Shown here: positions 57,415 to 64,000 of the stretch, in pieces | How positions within the stretch are numbered: the stretch's first letter is position 1 | Layout: each line of letters begins with the position of its first letter | Assembly: GCA_014871385.1 (NCBI GenBank) | Contig: CM026426.1 | Coordinates: 105,373,281-105,437,280, forward strand | Length of the DNA stretch: 64,000 bases | Origin: Ceratodon purpureus | Taxonomy: Eukaryota > Streptophyta > Bryopsida > Pseudoditrichales > Ditrichaceae | Direction: 5' to 3' | Position numbers and translations under genes: made by a program | The notes under the pieces: generated by a model | Seen by the model: the letters and a program-made list of their open reading frames with translations, nothing else | Databases searched by the model: none | Told to the model about the DNA's origin: nothing

Positions 57415-57541
57415 CTGAATTAGTCCGGACCTTCTTCTTTAGTTTACAACCACTTTTTCGAACTGGAGCCACCGGTTCAGGGTCTGCGTGGACTGCTTCA
57501 CCCGCACCTTCCACGTCGGTATCCTGTGCAGTCACATCGAC
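57415..57541 (-). other. Possible short exon near the right terminus
   Basis: Minus strand, bounded by an ATACGCAG acceptor and an AATTCAG/GTTCAG donor. Encodes an acidic then basic segment (TAQDTDVEGAGEAVHADPEP; KSGCKLKKKVRTNS). It may be a 5' exon of a gene carried by the large element; nothing downstream that it joins was identified. Confidence 0.35.
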
Positions 57542-57869
57542 CTGCGTATTAACCGAGAGAGCACGGTTACGAAATTGAGTGATGGAAAAAATCCATCAAG
57601 GTGGACTCGAGGGCAATGATTCCTGGTGGAATTACAAGCAAAGAGAAGCTCATGGATTTGAGGGAAGTCAGTACAGATAGTTAATGGTATGGTTGAGACA
57701 CTGAAACATTTTGTACTCCTCTGAATTTCTGGAAGGCCGTATGCGTTGGATACTTATGATATCAGTGTGAGGAAGCAATAATTCGACTTAAACTCACCTG
57801 AAGGGGATGGGATGCGTCGGCCCCAACTGCTTTTGCTCTATCATCGCCATGAGGGGACGTAGCTTGTAC

Positions 57870-58061
57870 GTGAGCGGAGAGCGCAGAGCGGAGAGCGGTG
57901 AGCGCAGATTTGGAGAGCGGAGAGCACAAAATGGGGGACAGAACCTTAAAATAGCACTTTTTTTATTAAAAATAAATTATAAAATTAGAAGATTCGAATA
58001 TTCTTAGTATATTTTTGGAAAGTTACTAATTTTAGTAATTTTATTGACCCTATAACAGTGG
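57870..58061 (-). repeat. Right terminus with subterminal repeats
   Basis: On the reverse strand CCACTGTTATAGGGTC starts at 58,061, and CTCTCCGCTCTCC-type units occupy 57,928-57,870, mirroring the left end at 543-650. The interval between terminus and repeats is longer and more AT-rich than on the left. Confidence 0.6.
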
Positions 58062-58798
58062 ATTAATTACAGTATTTCCATTGAATTTGTAGTTCGTTTT
58101 CTCTTTTCTTGGTGATTAATTTTTTAGCGTGCACCAATTACTATGCTCCAGCTCCTTCTAACTAGTTCAGGCATACATTAATTCCCCTTATCTCCTCAAA
58201 TTTATATGCAAATTACTACTTAAAATGTATTGGTATTGAAACTCTTAAGAGGAATCAAGTAACATTTAATTTCCTAACATTTTCTTAACATTGCTAGAAT
58301 TCATCCGCCATAGTCTACATGCCTTACAACTTTTTTATTTCTTTTATTTTTTATATTAACTTCCATTATTCTATCTATCTTGTTAAAGGGGTCAAAAGAG
58401 TCCTTTCCTTTAATTCTCTTTCATTTTATTTTCTCTTTTATTTTTTCAATCGCCTTCATACTTTTTTCAACCTTAATATTTATTTTTCCTTCTGTTTAGT
58501 TTTATTTTTCTAATTTCATTTTTTCTAAATGTTTTTTTTTTTTTTTTTTTTTTTTTTTGCTTTTATAATTTCATTTTTTTTTTTTTTTTTTAAAAATTTT
58601 AAATGCTAAATGACTTCTGCTCAACCCTCATCCTTTTTCATTCATTTTAGGACGACAACTTTCGAATCAATGACAAGCCGATTTTCAAGGGCGCCAAGCA
58701 TCATCTTCACGGATATTTAAGGTGGGATTATTGTATGTCTCTTCCTCTCTTCTGTTGGTGTTTTGTGAAGCTCTTTTCCGTAGTGCGGGACAGCAGTT
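58062..58798. other. T-rich flank, possible upstream exon
   Basis: Includes a T27 run at 58,532-58,558. A short segment after CATTTTAG at 58,651 reads DDNFRINDKPIFKGAKHHLH before ATTTAAG/GTGGG and could be a small exon of the gene at 58,799, but this is tentative. Confidence 0.3.
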
Positions 58799-59251
58799 AT
58801 GGAAGACGTTAGAGATATTGTTGTATCACTTGCTCACGATGTTTGTCCATTTCAACCATATGTTGAGGTCGAGGACGAAGAAGAGGTGATGGCCAACAGC
58901 CAAGGGCGTCCTTTGACAACGGATGTTGACGTACAACCGGATGTAAGAGCTGACCCTCCTCGTTCAGAAAATTCGGATGATATCAGAGTGATGGAGGAGA
59001 ACGCAGATGTGCCTTTGCAAACTCATGCATACTCCAAGGTTGGAAAGATCCCAAGGAGAACCTATTCGAGGGAATCAGTGAATCGGAGGCGGGGAGGTGG
59101 GCCATTGCTAAAACGTTCATACCAAGGACACTTCGCAAGTGTGGGAACGAAAGTGAACGCGAATGTAGTTTGTCATGTAGTACAGTCAGAGGTTCGCAAT
59201 CCTGCTGATAGTGTAGTGGGCAACCCTAAACGTGTTAGGTTCGAAGATTAG
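58799..59251 (+). CDS. 150-aa acidic/basic protein, unknown
   Basis: Intact ORF from the ATG at 58,799. The first half is acidic (VEVEDEEEVMANSQG), the second basic (KIPRRTYSRESVNRRRGGGP; NPKRVRFED at the end). No recognised domain; a nuclear, mostly disordered protein is plausible. It converges on the MULE gene with 254 bp between them and may be the MULE's accessory gene or an unrelated host gene. Confidence 0.45.
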   Translation: MEDVRDIVVSLAHDVCPFQPYVEVEDEEEVMANSQGRPLTTDVDVQPDVRADPPRSENSDDIRVMEENADVPLQTHAYSKVGKIPRRTYSRESVNRRRGGGPLLKRSYQGHFASVGTKVNANVVCHVVQSEVRNPADSVVGNPKRVRFED

Positions 59252-59505
59252 GACATCTAATAACAAGTATATGTTTGCTGTAATAAAGGGTACATGTCAG
59301 GGGATACGAGGTATATAGTGCACTTCTTCAAGATAGAAAGTATTGAAATAGAATGCAATCAATGTGAACGACAAAGCCTTTAATATAATGAAAAAGTCAA
59401 TACAGCTTCTGTATTGCTGACTTAGTACATGGGATATTATTAAAATCATTCACTACATGATCAATGGCCATTGTGGAAATGGCAGTTCTAAAGTAGGAGT
59501 GCTAC

Positions 59506-62500
59506 CTACTTCTTCGCCAAGGGGTGACGCAAGATTCCACTCTCTAGGAGTAGCTTGACCTCGTTAAAGCTGAAGGTAGGCGCATGGATGAAAAGCTCGG
59601 CTTCGGGATCACGGTTGCATACCTTCAAGAGTATGTAGTAAAGGTGCTTACAATACGTGAACTGAGTCTTGCCTCGGAACGTGGTCATCGTCTTCTTGAA
59701 TGCTGGACAAGTGCAACCAGGGTAAGAACTGATGGTAATCTGGTAACGTGTGATGTGTGGAGCGACGCCCGAATCCAGCCCAATGATGCAACCGTGGCCT
59801 GGCTTAGGTATCATGGTGACGGAACGGAGGCGCGCTTTGAGAGACTCGGAGGAGCCCATGGATAGTCGCTGCGCCGGATTGGGACGAGTGGCAGTGCGCT
59901 TCACCATCTTGCCGTCTCTCTTGCCTGGGTAGCGGTCAGCGTCTGCAGGGACTGGCACCGAGTTGAGATTTGCCGGGGGCGCGGCAGAGGAGAAGAGGCG
60001 TCTTGGGGAGACCGGCTTCTTCGGCGGAAGTTGAAAGCCTGCTGCTTCGAGGGCAAGAATCTCAGTAAGTTTTAGGTTAGTACCTAGTTTCACTGGCCAG
60101 ACCTCTGGAATGGAGGGGAATTCCTGGTCCTTTGAGTAGTGCGCTACCCACTTGCGCTTAGAGCCTTTCACGCAGCGCTCAATATCGTCGGAGCAGAAGA
60201 AGAACTCTGTCTTCTCGACTGTGTTCCTGCGATAGTTAGTCCAGAGCCCAGTGTAGGTCGGTGCAGCTGTGCAATGGGGCCCCCTGACGATTCTCTCAGT
60301 GCACTTCTTCATCGTTTCAGCTCTTTGGGCCCAGCAGCACTTCGCAGAAAGTTTGTGAAGTCTCGAAATGTGCCACTCCTTCACGTCGACCTTGGTTTCT
60401 TCAACCGCGTTGACATGGCAAATGCCGCCCTTGTTCACAGGTGAAGGTAAAGGGGAATCAACTTCCTGGGCAGGAGGTTGGGTACATTGTACTTCGGTGT
60501 CGTGTTCGGAGTCGTCTTCCACAATGACGGGCATCTGCATAGGGCGAGCCCTGACGGCACGTCTTGGGCCTCTTGGGCGTGAGAAGTTTGTCTTGTCCGG
60601 GCGATGAGACTCCTCGTCAGCTCCGATGGGGACGTCGGCTTTTTGCTTCTGTGAACCGAAGACTTCCGCTCCAGGCATGATAGGCTGACGGGTGCAGAAC
60701 TCATCCGCGCCTGGCATATCGAGCATGGGCTTATCGAGCAGTGTAGGATTTCCCCATTTCTTCGCGTTGCGTTCAGCCATCCGGAGCCTGAGTTCCTTCT
60801 TGGACGGTCCTGTTCCGCCGACGTCACCTTTGAGGAACTGGTAGTAGTTAACAACCTGAAGAAAAGCCCGTACGAAATCGTCCACGGTAGCAACGTAGAG
60901 GTCGTTCCCATTGTTTCCAGAAGCTTGGAGCCACTTATTGTGAACTGTTTCGGCGAGGTTACAGGTGGGCATCTCTGTGAGTTCTTCTTTCGTGAATTTC
61001 TGCAGATTTGACAGTACATGCCGTTAGATTCACCGATTAGAGTTTTGTAGGTTAGGGTAGGAAACTAGTATCAAAAACATCAAAACAGAGTGCAGAGATA
61101 ATACCTCCGTCATGAATCCCCCCCACTAGCGGAAGCGGTGGTGCCAGAATGACAGCCACTGATCGAGTTTGATGAGCCCGCTCTCGCCAACGACCCCGGT
61201 AGATGCCCACCATGCTCGCAACGCGTGGTACAAAGTTTCCGCCTCTGCCATGCTGGTCGCATTCTTGTATTGAGTGCACATCTTCTTGTGCTGTTCCCAG
61301 AGTTCTTCGGGGAAGTGCTTCTGCGTATACGCCACCATGTTCTGAGTCCAGTGGAACAAGCACGACCTCTCCCGGTCCTCCATTGGGTCCTCTTTGTTGC
61401 CATTGCCGTAAAGGATTCGCACTGCATTCCAATTCGCCTGTGCGTTATCCGCCATGAACCCCTTGAAGTTCGGCGCTGCAACGCCATTGATCTCCATGAC
61501 TAGGTTCAGGTTTTTCCAGAAGAGGAGCTGGGCCTCCGTGTCCTCGGACTGCATGTCGCAAGTGGCGATTGTCATTACGCGGCAGTAGGTGGCGTCGTAC
61601 ACATGGCACGCCATGGTCGACCAGTCTTTGACGCGTTTTACATGGTCGAACATGATCCATGCGTTCTCCAAGTCGCCACCAGCTTGCATTCGGCTGACCA
61701 AGTCGACACCACTTCCCGGGCCGACCTCCGACATCTTGAAGAGGAAGACTTTGTCACGCATAGATCCCTGACCAGGAAACCTATTCTCCTGGACATAAGC
61801 CCAGAGACTGTTACCACAAAGCTTGGTGATACCGTCCATGATTCCGTACCTTTTGAATTTTTTGAAGGTCGCGACTTTGTTGCGGATGTTTGGTGACGCC
61901 ATGTCTTTGCAACGATCCAGAACAGGAACCAGCTCCTCCATCGTCAGCTTCCTCGGTGGTGCATCCTCGGGCTGTAGCAGGTAGCTCCCGATGAGGAGTT
62001 TGCTCGCCTCCAAGACAACGGCGCTCTTCGTTGCTTTGTTGTTCATCTCTACCTGCTCTCCTATTAAGCTACTAATTTCTGCTTTAGAGTCTCTGTAGTC
62101 TCCAACTTTCACTGGATGATCATGTGTTCCTAGGTGAATACAAGCTCTAGTCTGATTTGGTTTGCCCACAACGTAATAAATCTTAGCCTCGCATGTAGCT
62201 ACACATGATGGAGGTTCTTTACATACCTTGCACACCAGCGTGGATTCAGATGGAGGAGGCTGATCCATGAGAAAAGCTTGCATTGTACACCCATCGAACT
62301 CATTCTCGTTAACATCGAAGATCTTGGGAACACGCTTCAGAAAGTCACACTCCTCGTTGGTGCAGCGCAGCCATCCGACGCAGGTGGAACTTCGAAAAGA
62401 GAGTCCGAAGTCGTTCTTGATGTTTGTTGTGATGGTCTTGGTCCACACGTGTCCGTCGTATCGTTTGTCCATTCCCTGCATTGACTTGGCGGCGACCTTA

Positions 62501-63186
62501 GAGGATCCTGCAGCAGCTGGGGGCAACTCAAAAAGAACCGGACCATCAAACTTCGCAGGCAAGTACTCAACTCTCTCGTGTCTAATAGTGGAATAGTCTA
62601 TCTTCTTCAATATGTTTTTTGACCCACGCGTCTTAGCAATCTCTTTAAGGAGCGGAACAATGCTAACTGTGACCTGGGACAATGGAGGAGACACATTGGA
62701 AGGACGAGCATCTGCGTCGACCTTAGGCACCAACTTGACGGGACTGACTTCGTCATCAGAGGAGAGAGAAATGACTGTCGGAGGGGGAGGTTTCTCTACG
62801 TCTGAAGTTTCAGTACCAGGCTCGACTTTGACCTTGACATCACGAGGTAAGGGAGTCTGAATTGTGCAAGTAGAAGAGCGACGGAGGGTAAGGATCTCAG
62901 TGGATGCAGCCATCAGAGAATCAGTAAGACCATAGACTCTATAGGATCCAGGGAGGAGTCTCCACTGCAAAATGTTATTCTCATCTCTCATGGAAGGTTG
63001 CCCGAGGGTGTGGGTAACCTCGGCAGTAACGTCATCAAGGATCTCCTCCTCTACACTGATAGAATCCTCACGGAAATGGAATCTGAGACTCAGGCGAAGA
63101 GAGAAGACTGTAGCTAGACCATCGTCATCTACGCGAAACCTAAGAGGGATGCCCATGCCTTGGGCGTACAGGCAGACCATTCCCAT
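59506..63186 (-). pseudogene. MULE transposase with SWIM finger, one premature stop
   Basis: Minus strand from the ATG at 63,186. Exon 1 63,186-61,105, intron 61,104-61,000 (GAG/GTATTA...CTGCAG), exon 2 60,999-59,506: 1,191 codons in phase. The N-terminal third is disordered with an acidic Ser patch. A FLYWCH-like zinc segment follows (GWLRCTNEECDFLKRVPKIF), then CKVCKEPPSCVATCEAKIYY and RACIHLGTHDHPV. The MULE core has VYDATYCRVMTIATCDMQSE (first Asp), GFMADNAQANWNAVRI (second Asp) and RSCLFHWTQNM. The C-terminal SWIM finger (CTCPAF...YCKH) starts at about residue 1,123. The only lesion is TAG at codon 687, seven codons before the donor, in FR*WGGFMTE. The product would be a mutator-like cut-and-paste transposase. 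A recent loss, a sequencing error or readthrough are all possible. Lies outside the 543-58,061 structure. Confidence 0.8.
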
Positions 63187-63246
63187 GTTTGCAGACGCAG
63201 AGACCAGAAGAGTGAGTGAACTAGCGAAGCGATATCGTGAGAGCAA

Positions 63247-63809
63247 AGTGAGAGGAATGATTCATTGCTGTTGATCATTTTATTCAGGTTGGAATGCCCA
63301 TGTTAACAGCTGGAGAATGATTCATTCTGTTACGTAACGAATGTACGATTTAAGAGAGACGGCGCTAACTAATTACAATGCCACTTTTTGCAGGTCTAAG
63401 TATATGAGGTAAGAATTTTAGAACTATACTTTAATAATTTGAATCCTGAAGAGGATTCTATTTGATATGATGTATTATAATAGTAGAATGAGCCGTCTTT
63501 TATATTCTACATTTAAGACAATGAATAAAAAAAGGAGCATGCATTGAAGTGCTTGATTCAAATCTTTTAATTTTTAGTGTGCTTGGATTTCTTCTTTGTA
63601 ATTAAAGGATGATATTTTAAATTGTACTTTAATTATAGAGTTGTTAATGGTACTCTTAATATAAAGACTGTAGAAAATGTTGAAGTGGTTAATATTTTAT
63701 ATGTATTTAGGGTTGTATTAAATTAGTTGTGCGATATAGGTATTTAAGCAGGTAGGAAGTTCTCCAGAGAGCCTTTTTTTTTGAGTGAATCATTCTTTTG
63801 GTTAGACAC
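63247..63809. other. AT-rich spacer, no gene seen
   Basis: Between the divergent MULE gene and the gene starting at 63,810. No terminal inverted repeat for the MULE recognised by eye. Confidence 0.35.
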
Positions 63810-64000
63810 ATGAAGCAGAGTGGAGGTCCATCTCCCTCTACTTATGTCACTCCTAAACCTAGAAGAAAACCAGGTCGAACAGATTTTACGGATAGAAGAG
63901 CGAGGAAGAGGAGAGAGTCACGTAAGAAGGTATGTTTGAAAGTTGACCATTTGAATGCACCCGTTAAAAGGAGAGGAGCAGGACTGCCTGTAGCTTTGAA
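63810..64000 (+). CDS. First exon of a basic protein, runs off the window
   Basis: ATG at 63,810 opens a frame to the window end (MKQSGGPSPSTYVTPKPRRK; DFTDRRARKRRESRKK). A consensus donor (AAGAAG/GTATGT) at 63,929/63,930 suggests the exon ends there after 40 codons. Strongly basic, probably nuclear. Family not recognisable from this fragment. Confidence 0.4.
   Translation, partial: MKQSGGPSPSTYVTPKPRRKPGRTDFTDRRARKRRESRKKVCLKVDHLNAPVKRRGAGLPVAL

Larger units (their letters stand above)
543..58061. mobile_element. Candidate giant CACTA-type element or nest
   Basis: The two ends mirror each other. The plus strand at 543 reads CCACGGTTATAGGGTC, and the reverse complement of the sequence ending at 58,061 reads CCACTGTTATAGGGTC. 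Each is followed, about 55 and 135 bp inward, by a cluster of CTCTCCGCTCTCC-type repeats in the matching inverted orientation. A CAC start with clustered subterminal repeats is the known architecture of CACTA/En-Spm elements, and a TNP2-type transposase relic lies inside on the minus strand (13.8-19.6 kb). Against a simple single element: 57.5 kb is very long for the superfamily, the interior clearly contains other elements (Harbinger, A, B, E), and I see no matching 3-bp target duplication. For an element starting at CAC the flanks are TTC and GAT; starting at CCAC they are TTT and ATT. The ends could instead belong to two related copies in opposite orientation. Confidence 0.45.

Overview
This is a nuclear, repeat-dense eukaryotic segment, and almost every recognisable reading frame in it belongs to a transposable element. 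A CACTA/En-Spm TNP2 transposase, a PIF/Harbinger transposase, a MULE with a SWIM finger, a trihelix (SANT-like) protein, a SUVR-type SET methyltransferase and ordinary GT-AG introns together suggest a green-lineage (streptophyte) genome. I lean to a bryophyte or charophyte rather than a flowering plant, but I cannot name the species. I found no rRNA, tRNA, CRISPR or bacterial operon structure.

Layout. 1-542 is flank. 543-650 and 57,870-58,061 are matching inverted ends, each a CCAC[G/T]GTTATAGGGTC terminus followed by CTCTCCGCTCTCC-type subterminal repeats. They may bound one very large CACTA-type element or nest of about 57.5 kb. Inside on the minus strand lie a broken trihelix gene (1.2-2.7 kb), a broken acidic multi-exon gene with four related exons (4.9-8.6 kb), a small gene relic (12.4-13.1 kb) and a decayed TNP2-type transposase gene (13.8-19.6 kb). 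The plus strand from 21 to 33 kb holds scattered exon relics, probably a second CACTA gene, interrupted by a minus-strand coiled-coil element (element A, 22.4-26.0 kb). A Harbinger transposase (35.4-36.4 kb) is cut off where a classical CACTACTAGAAA terminus begins.

37-55 kb is the most unusual part. An AT-rich 12-unit repeat is followed by a plus-strand ORF with a coiled coil and partial RING-like motif (C, 40.1-42.0 kb, three TAG stops), a small inverted-repeat element (42.07-42.47 kb), a second and intact coiled-coil element (B, 43.1-46.6 kb), a low-complexity protein with coding minisatellites (D, 47.0-48.5 kb), an apparently intact SUVR-like histone methyltransferase (48.8-49.9 kb) and a DDE transposase of a family I cannot name (E, 50.9-53.8 kb). 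The spacers here are strikingly rich in GTAC. B seems to have landed inside one GTAC-rich spacer, which would make C, D, SET and E one older unit: a transposase travelling with a chromatin-modifying enzyme.

56.0-58.1 kb carries another CACTA-like terminus with a 14-unit, 13-bp GGGTATG array, then the right inverted end. Beyond 58.1 kb lie T-rich DNA, a 150-aa unknown ORF, a nearly intact 1,191-codon MULE/SWIM transposase gene (59.5-63.2 kb) with one in-frame stop, and the first exon of a gene that runs off the window. B, D, SET, the 150-aa ORF and perhaps the MULE could still make protein; most of the rest is decayed.
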